Shown here in pieces: positions 19,615 to 30,165 of a stretch of 64,000 nucleotides of DNA. Under the pieces are notes generated by a model. That model worked only from the letters and a program-made list of their open reading frames with translations. It searched no databases and was not told the origin of the DNA. Source of the stretch: Pseudomonas alcaliphila JAB1 (GTDB lineage Bacteria > Pseudomonadota > Gammaproteobacteria > Pseudomonadales > Pseudomonadaceae); assembly GCF_001941865.1 (NCBI RefSeq), contig NZ_CP016162.1, positions 372,001-436,000 of the forward strand, in the 5' to 3' direction. The stretch's first letter is position 1. The number at the start of each line of letters is the position of its first letter. The position numbers and the translations under genes are program-made.

Positions 19615-20852
19615 ATGAATAAAGTCGTCTCGCCGCCTCGCTGCGCCGCCGTGATCGGCGCCGGCACCATGGGCCGCGGTATCGTCATCAGCCTGGCCAA
19701 TGCCGGCCTGCAGGTGCTGTGGTTGGATAACAACCCGCAGATGGTCGAGCAGGGCCTGGCGATGGCTGAGGAAACCTGGGCGCACAATGTCGCCAAGGGC
19801 CGTATCGATGCGGCCGAGGCCGCCGCGCGGCGCGCACGTATCGAGGCGGTGGACGGCTACGCGGCGCTGGCCGACGCTGACCTGGTTATCGAGGCGGTGT
19901 ACGAGAATCTCGAACTCAAACAACGCATCTTCCGTGAGCTGGACGCGCTGATGAAGCCAGGCGCCATCCTAGCCAGCAACACCTCGGCGCTGGATGTCGA
20001 CGCTATCGCTGCAGTCACCACGCGGCCAGAATCGGTGCTGGGTCTGCACTTCTTCAGCCCGGCGCACATCATGAAACTGCTGGAGATCGTCCGCGGCGGC
20101 AAGACCGCGCCAGCCGTGCTGCAGGCCGCTCAGGAGCTGGGCGCGCGCATGGGCAAGGTGGCGGTGGTGGCCGGCAACTGCCACGGCTTTATCGGCAACC
20201 GCATGCTGCACACCTACGTGCGCGAGGCGCGCATGCTGCTGCTCGAAGGCGCCTGGCCGCAGCAGGTGGACGCAGCGCTGCAGGGCTTCGGCTTCGCCAT
20301 GGGGCCTTTTCGCATGTACGACGTGGTCGGCATTGACCTGGAGTGGCGTGCCCGTGAACTGGCCGGGGAGGGGCAGGATGATCCGGCGGTGCAGGTGGAT
20401 AACCGTCTGTGCGAGTTGGGTCGCTTTGGCCAGAAGAGTGGCAAGGGCTATTACCGCTATGCGCCCGGCAGTCGCCAGGCCGAGCATGATCCTGTCGTCG
20501 ACGGGCTGGTGCAGATGCAATCGGAACGCCTGGGCTTCACCCGCCGTGAGATCGGCAACGAGGAAATTCTCGAGCGCTGCCTGCTGGCACTGGTCAACGA
20601 AGGGGCGAAGATTCTCGAGGAGAACATTGCCGCCAATAGCCGCGATATCGATCTGGTCTATCTCAATGGCTACGGCTTTCCTGCCGAGCGCGGCGGACCA
20701 ATGGCCTGGGCCGATGGCGAGGGCGTCGCTGCCATCCGTCAACGCCTGCTGCAGCTGAGCGAGCGTTTTGGCGGCCATTGGCAGCCGGCGGCGCTGATCG
20801 AACGCCTGGCCTCGGCCGGCAAGCAATTTTCCGACGTACAGGAGGGCCGGGT

Positions 20853-20856
<4 letters not shown>
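19615..20856 (+). CDS. 3-hydroxyacyl-CoA dehydrogenase (monofunctional)
   Basis: The 413-residue enzyme opens with an NAD-binding fold (AAVIGAGTMGRGIVISLANAGLQVLWLDNN) and has the family segments ASNTSALDVDAIA, VLGLHFFSPAHIMKLLEIV (catalytic His) and NCHGFIGNRM. Two C-terminal dehydrogenase domains follow (FGFAMGPFRMYDVVGID and YLNGYGFPAERGGPM). It corresponds to the dehydrogenase half of FadB without the hydratase half. It oxidises 3-hydroxyacyl-CoA to 3-ketoacyl-CoA with NAD+. Its TGA overlaps the ATG of the next gene, so both are coupled, under the divergent LysR gene. Confidence 0.92.
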
Positions 20857-22643
<1,787 letters not shown>

Positions 22644-22654
22644 CGCAGATGTCC

Positions 22655-22710
22655 GTAGGAGCCGGCTTGCCGGCGATGCCGGTTGTGATCGCCGGCAAGC
22701 CGGCTGCTAC
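22655..22710. repeat. REP hairpin (family C)
   Basis: Arms 22655-22677 and 22688-22710 (23 bp, one mismatch) share the core AGCCGGCTTGCCGGCGAT. The element lies just after the acyl-CoA dehydrogenase stop. A partial copy is at 31643-31690. Confidence 0.85.
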
Positions 22711-22722
22711 GGGCGCAGCGGT

Positions 22723-22782
22723 GTAGCCCGGATGCAATCCGGGGAAATTTGCCTGACCGGTCCCGGATTGCATCCGGGCTAC
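22723..22782. repeat. REP hairpin (family B) next to the alcohol dehydrogenase start
   Basis: Perfect 21-bp arms at 22723-22743 and 22762-22782. The right arm ends three bases before the aagagg ribosome site of the next gene, so this hairpin lies in its 5' leader. Confidence 0.85.
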
Positions 22783-22799
22783 AACAAGAGGAGCACCCC

Positions 22800-23963
22800 A
22801 TGCATCCCTTCAGCTTCGCCACCACCGCGCAGATCCTTTGCGAATCCGGCGCCAGTCTGCGTCTGGCCGAACTCTGTCGCGAGCGCGGCGCCCGGCGCGT
22901 GCTGATCGTCACCGATCCCGGCATCACCCGCCTGGGCCTGCTGGAACCCTTGCTGCCGTGCTTCACCCGCGCCGGCATGGGCGTGCAGGTGTTCGACCAG
23001 GTGCTGGCCGACCCGCCCGAGGCCGTGGTGCTGGCCGCCGTGGCCCAGGCCCGTGAGCTGCAGGCGGAGCTGGTGGTCGGTTTCGGCGGCGGCAGCTCGA
23101 TGGACGTGGCCAAGCTGGTGGCCTTGTTGGCGCATCCCGACTGCGGCCAGGCGCTAAGCGAGATCTATGGCGTGGGCAATGCCCGCGGTCGGCGCCTGCC
23201 ACTGATCCAGGTGCCGACCACCGCCGGCACCGGCTCGGAGGTGACGCCGATCGCCATCGTCACCACCGGCGAGACCACCAAGATGGGCGTGGTTTCGCCG
23301 CTGCTGCTGCCGGATCTGGCTTTGCTCGATGCCGACCTGACCCTCGGCCTGCCAGCGGCGGTCACCGCGGCCACCGGCATCGACGCCATGGTGCATGCCA
23401 TCGAGGCCTACACCAGCGCGCTGAAGAAGAACCCGCTTTCCGACCTGCTGGCGCGCGAAGCCCTGCGCCTGCTGGCGGCCAACCTCGATGAGGTAGTGCG
23501 CAACGGCAGCAACCGCGAGGCGCGCCAGGCCATGCTGCTCGGTGCCTGCCTGGCCGGACAGGCCTTCGCCAACGCGCCGGTGGCGGCGGTGCATGCGCTG
23601 GCCTATCCCCTGGGCGGGCATTTCCACATTCCTCATGGGCTGTCCAATGCCCTGGTGCTGCCGCAGGTGCTGGCGTTCAACGCACCGGCGGCCGCGCCGC
23701 TGTACGCCGAGCTGGCGCCACTGGTATTGGGCGAGCAGTTGCGGGCCGGCAGTGCGGCGGCGCAGACCGAGCAGTTGATCGAGGCCCTGGCCGGTTTCAG
23801 CCAGCGCAGCGGTCTGCCGACCCGGTTGCGCGACGCCGGAGTGAGCGAAGTCATGTTGCCCACGCTGGCGGCGGACGCCATGCTGCAGCAGCGCCTGTTG
23901 GTGAACAATCCGCGCGAGATGAACGAGCAGCAGGCGCTGGCCATTTACCAGGCTGCTTACTGA
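22800..23963 (+). CDS. Iron-containing alcohol dehydrogenase
   Basis: The 387-residue enzyme carries the NAD(P)-binding VVGFGGGSSMDVAK, PTTAGTGSEVTPIAI, and metal ligands in GIDAMVHAIEAYTS (Asp, His) and HALAYPLGGHFHIPHGLSNA (His residues). Group III alcohol dehydrogenases oxidise primary alcohols or related hydroxy compounds. The chosen ATG follows AAGAGGAGCACCCC; a longer reading would run into the REP hairpin. It lies between the acyl-CoA genes and a thioesterase on the same strand, separated from both by hairpin repeats, so separate transcription is possible. Confidence 0.92.
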   Translation: MHPFSFATTAQILCESGASLRLAELCRERGARRVLIVTDPGITRLGLLEPLLPCFTRAGMGVQVFDQVLADPPEAVVLAAVAQARELQAELVVGFGGGSSMDVAKLVALLAHPDCGQALSEIYGVGNARGRRLPLIQVPTTAGTGSEVTPIAIVTTGETTKMGVVSPLLLPDLALLDADLTLGLPAAVTAATGIDAMVHAIEAYTSALKKNPLSDLLAREALRLLAANLDEVVRNGSNREARQAMLLGACLAGQAFANAPVAAVHALAYPLGGHFHIPHGLSNALVLPQVLAFNAPAAAPLYAELAPLVLGEQLRAGSAAAQTEQLIEALAGFSQRSGLPTRLRDAGVSEVMLPTLAADAMLQQRLLVNNPREMNEQQALAIYQAAY

Positions 23964-23969
23964 TTCAGG

Positions 23970-24028
23970 TCGCGGCTAAAGCCCCTCGCACAGATCCGCA
24001 AGCTTTGTGGGAGGGGCTTTAGCCGCGA
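23970..24028. repeat. Perfect long inverted repeat between alcohol dehydrogenase and thioesterase
   Basis: Perfect 18-bp arms at 23970-23987 and 24011-24028 (tcgcggctaaagcccctc and complement) enclose a 23-base loop. It is a REP-like element of a family distinct from A, B and C in this window. It starts 7 bases after the alcohol dehydrogenase stop. Confidence 0.8.
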
Positions 24029-24048
24029 TTCCAACCCAAGGATCATCG

Positions 24049-24483
24049 ATGAACCAACCCCAACACCTGCGTGGCGACTACCGTCACTTCCAGCCGATCA
24101 CCACGCGCTGGCACGACAACGACATCTACGGCCACGTCAACAACGTGACCTACTATAGCTACTTCGACAGTGCGGTGAATGCCTACCTGATCGCCGCAGG
24201 CGGCCTGGATATCCATGCCGGCGAGGTGGTCGGCTTCGTGGTCAGCTCAAGCTGCGATTACTTCGCCTCCATCGCCTTCCCCGATGCCATCGAGGTGGGC
24301 CTGCGCGTCGGCAAGCTGGGCAACAGTTCGGTGCAGTACGAGCTGGCGATCTTCAAGGTGGGCGAAGAGCAGGCCTGCGCCGCTGGGCGTTTCGTCCACG
24401 TGTTCGTGGATCGTGCGAGCAATCGTCCCGTAGCCATACCCGAGACCTTGCGTGCGGCGATGGCGGCATTGCGGGTGGATTGA
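24049..24483 (+). CDS. Acyl-CoA thioesterase, hot-dog fold (YbgC/4HBT type)
   Basis: The 144-residue protein has the 4HBT signature [29 protein letters not shown] near residues 18-46, with the catalytic-region Asp ([10 protein letters not shown]). Such enzymes hydrolyse acyl-CoA esters in the cytosol. The ATG at 24049 has AAGGATC upstream. It follows the alcohol dehydrogenase gene in the same direction and may release CoA from products of the acyl-CoA dehydrogenase pathway. Substrate unknown. Confidence 0.88.
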   Translation: MNQPQHLRGDYRHFQPITTRWHDNDIYGHVNNVTYYSYFDSAVNAYLIAAGGLDIHAGEVVGFVVSSSCDYFASIAFPDAIEVGLRVGKLGNSSVQYELAIFKVGEEQACAAGRFVHVFVDRASNRPVAIPETLRAAMAALRVD

Positions 24484-24561
24484 AACTCGCGCCGGGTGCG
24501 CCGTGCGCACCTTCTGGCCCGGCCTGCTAGGCTGTGGGCAATTATCCGCCAGGGAGTGCCC

Positions 24562-25626
24562 ATGTCCGATCTCGAGCGTGAGCAGGCGCAGCAGCGCGCC
24601 GCTCGCATCACCGCCTGCCGTGAGGAGCTGGACGAGCTGCGTCGCGAGCAGGTGCTGCAACTGAGCGAGGCGCAGGAACAGGCGGTCACCGCCCATCATC
24701 GGCAATTGCTGACCCATTACCGGCAGACTCTGGACATCGACGCCGATGCCCGCGCGCGCCAGCTATCGTTGGGCATGCGTCTGGCCTCGCTGTTCGGTGC
24801 GCTGGCGCTGGCGGCCGGGCTGTTTTTCCTGTTCTACCAGTTCTGGGGGCTGTTCGATGCTGCCGCTCAGGTCGCCATCCTCCTCGGCAGCAGCCTCGGC
24901 AGTCTGCTGCTGTGCTTTTGGCTACAGGCCCGCGACACCTCTGGCTATTACGCCAAGCTGGCCGCCGTGCTGGCGTTCGTCTGCTTCGTGCTGAACCTGT
25001 CGATGCTCGGGCAGATCTTCAATATCACCCCGTCGGACAAGGCCCTTTTGCCCTGGGGAACGTTGGCGCTGCTATTGGCCTACCAGTGTCGCCAGCGGCT
25101 GTTGCTGGTGGTGGCGTTGCTCTGCTTCGGTCTGTTCGTCGCGGCTCGCCTGGGTGATTGGGCAGGCTGGCACTGGTGGTCGCTGGGCGAACGGCCGGAG
25201 TTGTTCATGCCGCTGGCGGCGCTGCTGCTCGTCCCGCAATGGCTCGATCAGCGGCGCTATGCGGGGTTCGCCGCCTGCTACCGAGTGGTTGGGTTGCTCT
25301 ACCTCCTCGGCCCGGTGCTGGTGCTCTCCTACTGGGGCGGCGGCAGCTACCTCGCCTGGCCAACCGGCTGGATCGAGGCGTTCTACCAGACGCTCGGCTT
25401 CGTCCTCGCCGGGTTGACGATATGGCTCGGCATTCGCCGTGGCTGGGGCGAGGTAGTCAACACCGGTCTGGTCTTCGCGTTGATCATGCTCTTCGCCAAG
25501 CTGTTCGACTGGTGGTGGCAGTTGCTGCCGCGCTACCTGTTCTTCCTCCTGCTCGGGCTGATCGCCGTGCTGCTGCTGGTGATGCTGCAACGCTGGCGGC
25601 GCAGCGCGCCGGGAGGTGCGCAATGA
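24562..25626 (+). CDS. DUF2157-type multi-pass membrane protein
   Basis: The 354-residue protein has a charged helical N-terminus (residues 1-70, rich in Glu, Arg and Gln) and then about ten hydrophobic segments from LGMRLASLFGALALAAGLFFLFYQFW onward. The layout (short soluble helix region, many short membrane segments) matches what I know of DUF2157. No enzymatic motif is visible. The next gene begins at an ATGA overlap, so the pair is one functional unit. Function unknown. Confidence 0.75.
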   Translation: MSDLEREQAQQRAARITACREELDELRREQVLQLSEAQEQAVTAHHRQLLTHYRQTLDIDADARARQLSLGMRLASLFGALALAAGLFFLFYQFWGLFDAAAQVAILLGSSLGSLLLCFWLQARDTSGYYAKLAAVLAFVCFVLNLSMLGQIFNITPSDKALLPWGTLALLLAYQCRQRLLLVVALLCFGLFVAARLGDWAGWHWWSLGERPELFMPLAALLLVPQWLDQRRYAGFAACYRVVGLLYLLGPVLVLSYWGGGSYLAWPTGWIEAFYQTLGFVLAGLTIWLGIRRGWGEVVNTGLVFALIMLFAKLFDWWWQLLPRYLFFLLLGLIAVLLLVMLQRWRRSAPGGAQ

Positions 25627-26390
25627 AGCGGTCAGCTTGGCTTGCTCTCAGCGTGGTGCTGTTGAGCAATGCCGTCGCCCTAGGCGGCGTCTGGTACAAC
25701 CGCAGCGGCGCGCCCGAGGCGCAGCTGCTGCTCAGCGAGCGCGAGCTGCAACGCGTCTACGGTGGCTGGTTGCGCGATGAGGACGATGGGGTGTTGCGTC
25801 TGCAACTGAGTTGGCAGCGCCCCGGTGATGGCTGGCAGTTGCCCTGGCTGGATGAGGCCAAGCTGCGCGAGCTGGGGTTCTCTGCCACGGATGAACGAGC
25901 CTTGAACAGGCAGGCAGCACGCGAAGCCTGGTTGGTGCTGGAGCTGGATGGGTCGTTGTACCGACGCCAGGTCGAACAGGCTCGCCAGGCACTGGTCGCT
26001 GCTCAAGCCGAATCGAATGCCAAGCCCGAGAGTGAGGTGTTGCGGCAGGAACGTGATGATCGCCAGCGTCGTTTGCACTTCGTCGAGCAGCAGACCAGCC
26101 GTCTGATGCTGGTGGATGCGGGCGTGGATGCGCAGGTACTGCGCCAGCGCTGGCCGGATCGGCAGCGCCAGGTATTACTGGCCGGAAGTATCGAGCCTTA
26201 TCGCCATGGTGCTGAGGCCGGTTATGGCGCGACCATTCGCCTGGAAAATGATCGCCTGAGTGTTCCCCATGCTTATCGCGAGCTGGCGCGTGGCTGGGAG
26301 CGTAGTTATGAACAAACAGGGTTCAAGGCGCAGATCGAAGTGGCCTTCGGTCGTCGCCATGAACCCTGGGTGCTCAGCATCCGTCAGTGA
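25623..26390 (+). CDS. DUF4824-like envelope protein, partner of the DUF2157 protein
   Basis: The 255-residue product has one N-terminal hydrophobic segment (WLALSVVLLSNAVALGGVWYN) serving as signal anchor; the rest is probably periplasmic. It contains ERELQRVYGGWLRDEDDGVLRLQLSWQ, a possible coiled coil (about 115-160) and a C-terminal beta-rich part. The pairing with DUF2157 suggests DUF4824, assigned from memory of this gene pair, not from a search. It is coupled to the upstream gene by a four-base overlap. Its last 7 bases overlap the glycine-zipper gene on the other strand. Confidence 0.68.
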   Translation: MKRSAWLALSVVLLSNAVALGGVWYNRSGAPEAQLLLSERELQRVYGGWLRDEDDGVLRLQLSWQRPGDGWQLPWLDEAKLRELGFSATDERALNRQAAREAWLVLELDGSLYRRQVEQARQALVAAQAESNAKPESEVLRQERDDRQRRLHFVEQQTSRLMLVDAGVDAQVLRQRWPDRQRQVLLAGSIEPYRHGAEAGYGATIRLENDRLSVPHAYRELARGWERSYEQTGFKAQIEVAFGRRHEPWVLSIRQ

Positions 26391-26830
26391 CGGCGCCAGT
26401 GCTTGTGGTGCTTCTTGTGTTTCTTGCCATGGTAGTGGCGGTGATGCTTGCCGCGACGGTCATCGTCATAGCTGGCATTGCCCATGTAGTTGCCCAGTGC
26501 GCCACCGGCGCCGCCACCGACTGCCGCACCGACCACGCCGCCGGTGTTGCCACCAACCTGCTGACCGACGACGTTGCCACCGGCTGCGCCCAGCGCGCCG
26601 CCAATGGCGGCTTCAGTACGGCTGCGACGGTCTGCACCGACCATGCTACCGGCTGCGCCGCCGAGACCCGCACCGACTGCAGCCCCGGTGTTGCCACCGA
26701 CCTGCTGGCCAACCATCGCGCCTACTGCGCCGCCCAGGGCACCACCCAAACCGGCTTCGGTACTACCGGCAAAGGCGAAGCCGCCGCTGCTCAGGCCAAG
26801 GGAAAGAAAGAACAGTTGCAGAGACTTCAT
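26384..26830 (-). CDS. Glycine-zipper surface protein with His-rich tail
   Basis: The 148-residue protein has a signal peptide (MKSLQLFFLSLGLSSGGFAFA, cleavage near 21), then repeated glycine-zipper units (GGALGGAVGAMVGQQVGGNTGAA type) over about 90 residues, and a C-terminal tail rich in His, Lys and Arg. Glycine zippers mark outer-membrane associated or osmotically inducible lipoproteins, but there is no lipobox Cys. The tail may bind metal or nucleic acid. The ATG at 26830 is preferred over an upstream 26845 start because it opens the signal peptide. Confidence 0.75.
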   Translation of the reverse strand: MKSLQLFFLSLGLSSGGFAFAGSTEAGLGGALGGAVGAMVGQQVGGNTGAAVGAGLGGAAGSMVGADRRSRTEAAIGGALGAAGGNVVGQQVGGNTGGVVGAAVGGGAGGALGNYMGNASYDDDRRGKHHRHYHGKKHKKHHKHWRRH

Positions 26831-26853
26831 GGACACCTCGATCACAGGATTCG

Positions 26854-26886
26854 CCGGTCAATGGCGAGCGTTACGCCATTGACCGG
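26854..26886. repeat. Perfect inverted repeat between molybdoenzyme and glycine-zipper genes
   Basis: Perfect 13-bp arms (ccggtcaatggcg at 26854-26866 and complement at 26874-26886) with a 7-base loop. No T-tract follows on the minus strand, so it is not a typical terminator. It could stabilise mRNA ends. Confidence 0.6.
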
Positions 26887-26916
26887 TGATTTGTGCAGGA
26901 AGTTCCTGGCCGCCTG

Positions 26917-29256
26917 TCAGCTCGCTGCGCTACTACCCAGCAGATTGCCGCCGCTGGCGGCCTGCAGACGAATGGCGACGAACTTCGAAGTCGGTGTACT
27001 GCTGCCGACGCCGGCGCTTTCCAACGGCACCAGCGGGTTGGCCTCGGGGAAGTAGGCCGCGGCCTGGCCGGCCGGGATGTCGAAGGCGAGCAGGGTGAAA
27101 CCGCTGACGCGGCGCTCGATGCCATCGTTCCACAGCGAGCGGATGTCCACCTTCTGCCCGGGCTTGAAGCCCAGGCGCAGGATGTCCGCCTCGTTAGCGA
27201 AGAGCACATCGCGCTGGCCGCGTACGCCGCGGTAGCGGTCGTCGAGGCCATACACCGTGGTGTTGTACTGGTCGTGCGAGCGCAGTGTCTGCAGGATCAG
27301 ATCCGGCGTTTCACCGCTTTCGCGCACCTGCAGGGGCAGCAGGTCGGCGAGCAGGGCATTGGCCTTGAAGTTGGCCTTGCCGGACGCGGTCTTCCACTGC
27401 CGCGCGCCGGCCGAGTTGCCGAGGTAGAAACCGCCGGGGTGGGCGACGCGCTGGTTGAAGTCGTGGAAGCCGGGGATGGTATCGGCGATGAGTTCGCGGA
27501 TGCGGTCGTAGTCGGCGATCAGTGCGTCCCAGTCCACCGGGTGGTTGCCCAGGGTGGCCTTGGCGATCCCGGCGACGATGGCCGGCTCCGAGCGCATCTC
27601 GCTGCCGGAAAGTGGTTCGAGCTGGCCGTAGGAAGCGTGGATCATGCTGAACGAGTCTTCCACCGTCACTGCCTGCGGGCCGCCGGCCTGGTGGTCGATA
27701 TCGGTACGGCCGAGGCACGGCAGGATCAGCGCGTCACGGCCGACAGTGAGGTGGCTGCGGTTGAGCTTGGTGCTGATCTGCACGGTGAGGTCGCAGCTCT
27801 GCAGCGCCTTGTGCGTGCGCGGGCTGTCCGGCGTGGCCTGGGCGAAGTTGCCGCCGAGGCCGATGAACACCTTGGCCTGGCCGTCGATCATGGCGTTGAT
27901 CGCCTCGACCGTGTTGTGGCCGTTCTCGCGCGGCACCTTGAACTGGAAGCGTTTTTCGAGGGCATCGAGCAGCGTCACCGGCGGGCGGTCGTTGATGCCC
28001 ATGGTGCGGTCGCCCTGCACGTTGCTGTGGCCGCGCACCGGGCACAGGCCGGCGCCGGGGCGGCCGAGGTTGCCGCGCAGCAGTTGCAGGTTGACGATTT
28101 CCTGGATGGTGGCCACCGAGTGGTGGTGCTGGGTGATGCCCATGGCCCAGCAGATGATCACTCGCTCGGCGCGGCGGTACATGCGCGCAGCCTGTTCGAT
28201 TTCCTGCAGGCTGAGGCCTGACTGGGCTTGCAGCGCCTCCCAGCTGCAATCGTCGAGCAACTGCAGATAGGCCTCGACGCCGTCGGTGTGCTCGGCGATG
28301 AAGGCATGATCGAACACTGCCGGTTCGCCCTTGGCCTGCGCCTCGCGCTCCCACAGCAGGAGGAACTTGGCGATGCCGCGCAGGGCGGCCATGTCGCCGC
28401 CCAGCGCCGGACGGAAGAACGCGGTGTTGAGTGGCTCGGAGCCGTTGGTGAGCATCTCCAGCGCGTGCTGCGGATGCTGGAAGCGCTCCAGGCCACGCTC
28501 CTTCAGCGGGTTGAAGCAGACCACCTGGGCGCCGCGTTTGACTGCCTCACGCAGCGGTTCGAGCATGCGCGGGTGGTTGGTGCCGGGGTTCTGGCCGAGC
28601 ACGAAGATGGCGTCGGCATGTTCGAAGTCGGCGAAGGTCACGCTGCCCTTGCCGATCCCCACGCTCTGGCCGAGGGCGACGCCGCTGGCCTCGTGGCACA
28701 TGTTCGAGCAGTCGGGGAAGTTGTTGGTACCGTAGGCGCGCACGAACAACTGGTAGAGAAACGCCGCCTCGTTGCTGGCCCGGCCGGAGGTGTAGAACTC
28801 GGCATGATCCGGGCTCGGCAGTGCCTTGAGGTGCTCGGCGATCAGGGCGAAGGCGTCATCCCAGCTGGTCTGCACGTAGCGATCGGTGCTGGCGTCGTAG
28901 CGCATCGGATGCGTCAGGCGACCCTGGTACTCGAGCCAGTAGTCACTCTGCTCGCGCAGTTGACTGACCGTGTAGCGGGCGAAGAAAGCTGGATCGACAC
29001 GACGTTTGGTGGCTTCCCAGTTGACCGCCTTGGCGCCGTTCTCGCAGAACTTGATGTGACCGTCCTCGGGCGAATCGCCCCAGGCGCAGCCAGGGCAGTC
29101 GAAGCCACCGTTCTGGTTGGTCTTGAGCAGCGCGCGCAGGTTCTTGAACGGCTGTTTGCTGTCCAGCCAGAAACGGGTGACGGCATTCAGCGCGCCCCAA
29201 CCGGCGGCCGGGCCGCTGTAGGGCTTGTAACGGGGATTGATGGGTTGCAGGCTCAT
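26917..29256 (-). CDS. FdhF/YdeP-family molybdopterin oxidoreductase
   Basis: The 779-residue protein is a molybdopterin dinucleotide enzyme of the YdeP branch. Segments include NGGFDCPGCAWGD near the N-terminus, FYTSGRASNEAAFLYQ, NMCHEASGVALG (probable Cys ligand of Mo), GQNPGTNHPRMLEPL, AMGITQHHHSVATIQEIVNLQLLRGNLGRPGAGLCPVRGHSNVQGDRTMG, and C-terminal RSHDQYNTTVYGL. The usual N-terminal four-Cys iron-sulfur motif is not complete. The partner gene fdhD is required to sulfurate the cofactor and overlaps it by four bases. The substrate is unknown; YdeP in E. coli is linked to acid resistance. Confidence 0.9.
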   Translation of the reverse strand: MSLQPINPRYKPYSGPAAGWGALNAVTRFWLDSKQPFKNLRALLKTNQNGGFDCPGCAWGDSPEDGHIKFCENGAKAVNWEATKRRVDPAFFARYTVSQLREQSDYWLEYQGRLTHPMRYDASTDRYVQTSWDDAFALIAEHLKALPSPDHAEFYTSGRASNEAAFLYQLFVRAYGTNNFPDCSNMCHEASGVALGQSVGIGKGSVTFADFEHADAIFVLGQNPGTNHPRMLEPLREAVKRGAQVVCFNPLKERGLERFQHPQHALEMLTNGSEPLNTAFFRPALGGDMAALRGIAKFLLLWEREAQAKGEPAVFDHAFIAEHTDGVEAYLQLLDDCSWEALQAQSGLSLQEIEQAARMYRRAERVIICWAMGITQHHHSVATIQEIVNLQLLRGNLGRPGAGLCPVRGHSNVQGDRTMGINDRPPVTLLDALEKRFQFKVPRENGHNTVEAINAMIDGQAKVFIGLGGNFAQATPDSPRTHKALQSCDLTVQISTKLNRSHLTVGRDALILPCLGRTDIDHQAGGPQAVTVEDSFSMIHASYGQLEPLSGSEMRSEPAIVAGIAKATLGNHPVDWDALIADYDRIRELIADTIPGFHDFNQRVAHPGGFYLGNSAGARQWKTASGKANFKANALLADLLPLQVRESGETPDLILQTLRSHDQYNTTVYGLDDRYRGVRGQRDVLFANEADILRLGFKPGQKVDIRSLWNDGIERRVSGFTLLAFDIPAGQAAAYFPEANPLVPLESAGVGSSTPTSKFVAIRLQAASGGNLLGSSAAS

Positions 29257-30068
29257 GGTCGTTCTTCTTCGTCAGGCGCGGGGCTGTAGACCCGCGGCGT
29301 GCTGTGATGGGGCAGGTGGATCAGGTTGAGGCGGTGGCGCCGCGCCCAGTCCACGGTCAGGGCGGTGGGCGCGGACAGGCTCACCAGCGTGTCGATGCCG
29401 GCGCGTACCGCCTTGTGCAGCAACTCCAGGCTGCAGCGACTGGTGACCAGGGCAAAGCCACCCAGGGTGTCGATACGCTCGCGGGCGATGGCGCCGATCA
29501 GCTTGTCCAGCGCGTTATGGCGGCCGATGTCTTCGCGGCACAGACGAATCTCGCCGCTGGCGTCGATGAACAGGGCGGCATGCAGCGCGCCGCTGTGGCG
29601 TGCCAGTTGTTGTTGCTCACCGATGCGCTCGCGCAGCCCGGTCAGGTGTTCCAGTGGCGGCAACGCTGCGCCGGGCAGGGCGGTCAGGGCCGGTAGCGCC
29701 TGTTCCAGTGCATCCACGCCGCACAGGCCACAGCCACTGGTGCCGGCCATTTGCCGGCGTTGTTGCTTGAGCGCCCAAAAGGCGCGGCTGCTGACCTGTA
29801 GGCGCGCTTCGCGGCTGTCACCGAGGCCGCGCAACTGGATGTCATAGATGTCGTCGATGGACTGGATCAGGTCGTTACCGAGACTGAAACCGACGGCAAA
29901 ATCTTCCAGATGATGGGGAGAAACCATCATCACGGCCTGGCTCAGGTCGTTGTAGCTGATTGCCAGGGCACATTCTTCGGCCAGTGCAGCGTGCTGCGCA
30001 CGACCATCACCGAGTTCGGCGTAGGTGTAGGCACTGGCGATGTGCGACTGGGCGGCTGGCTTGGCCAT
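29253..30068 (-). CDS. fdhD: Formate dehydrogenase accessory sulfurtransferase FdhD
   Basis: The 271-residue protein carries the active-site CxxC in GTSGCGLCGVDALE (about 109-122) and family segments HLEDFAVGFSLGNDLI, CREDIGRHNALDKLIGA and ALVTSRCSLELLHKAVRAGI. FdhD moves sulfur from a cysteine desulfurase to the bis-MGD cofactor of formate-dehydrogenase-like enzymes. It lies directly upstream of the YdeP-type gene with a four-base overlap, so the two make a functional pair. A LysR gene follows upstream on the same strand. Confidence 0.95.
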   Translation of the reverse strand: MAKPAAQSHIASAYTYAELGDGRAQHAALAEECALAISYNDLSQAVMMVSPHHLEDFAVGFSLGNDLIQSIDDIYDIQLRGLGDSREARLQVSSRAFWALKQQRRQMAGTSGCGLCGVDALEQALPALTALPGAALPPLEHLTGLRERIGEQQQLARHSGALHAALFIDASGEIRLCREDIGRHNALDKLIGAIARERIDTLGGFALVTSRCSLELLHKAVRAGIDTLVSLSAPTALTVDWARRHRLNLIHLPHHSTPRVYSPAPDEEERP

Positions 30069-30165
30069 CGAGGCGCGCTCTGTGACAGATTGACACAGCT
30101 AAGCCTAGGCCCATGGGCGAGGAGCGTCTAATCGTTGGCTTTGATGTGTTGATCGAGCAAATCTA

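Noticed and set aside
25158..26390. Longer reading of the DUF4824-like gene (410 codons)
   Set aside because: The extra part overlaps DUF2157 coding sequence; the ATGA start at 25623 has the signal anchor.
26387..27055. A plus-strand open frame over the glycine-zipper gene
   Set aside because: It is the complement of a repetitive Gly-rich gene; the minus-strand frame has a signal peptide and the repeats make sense there.
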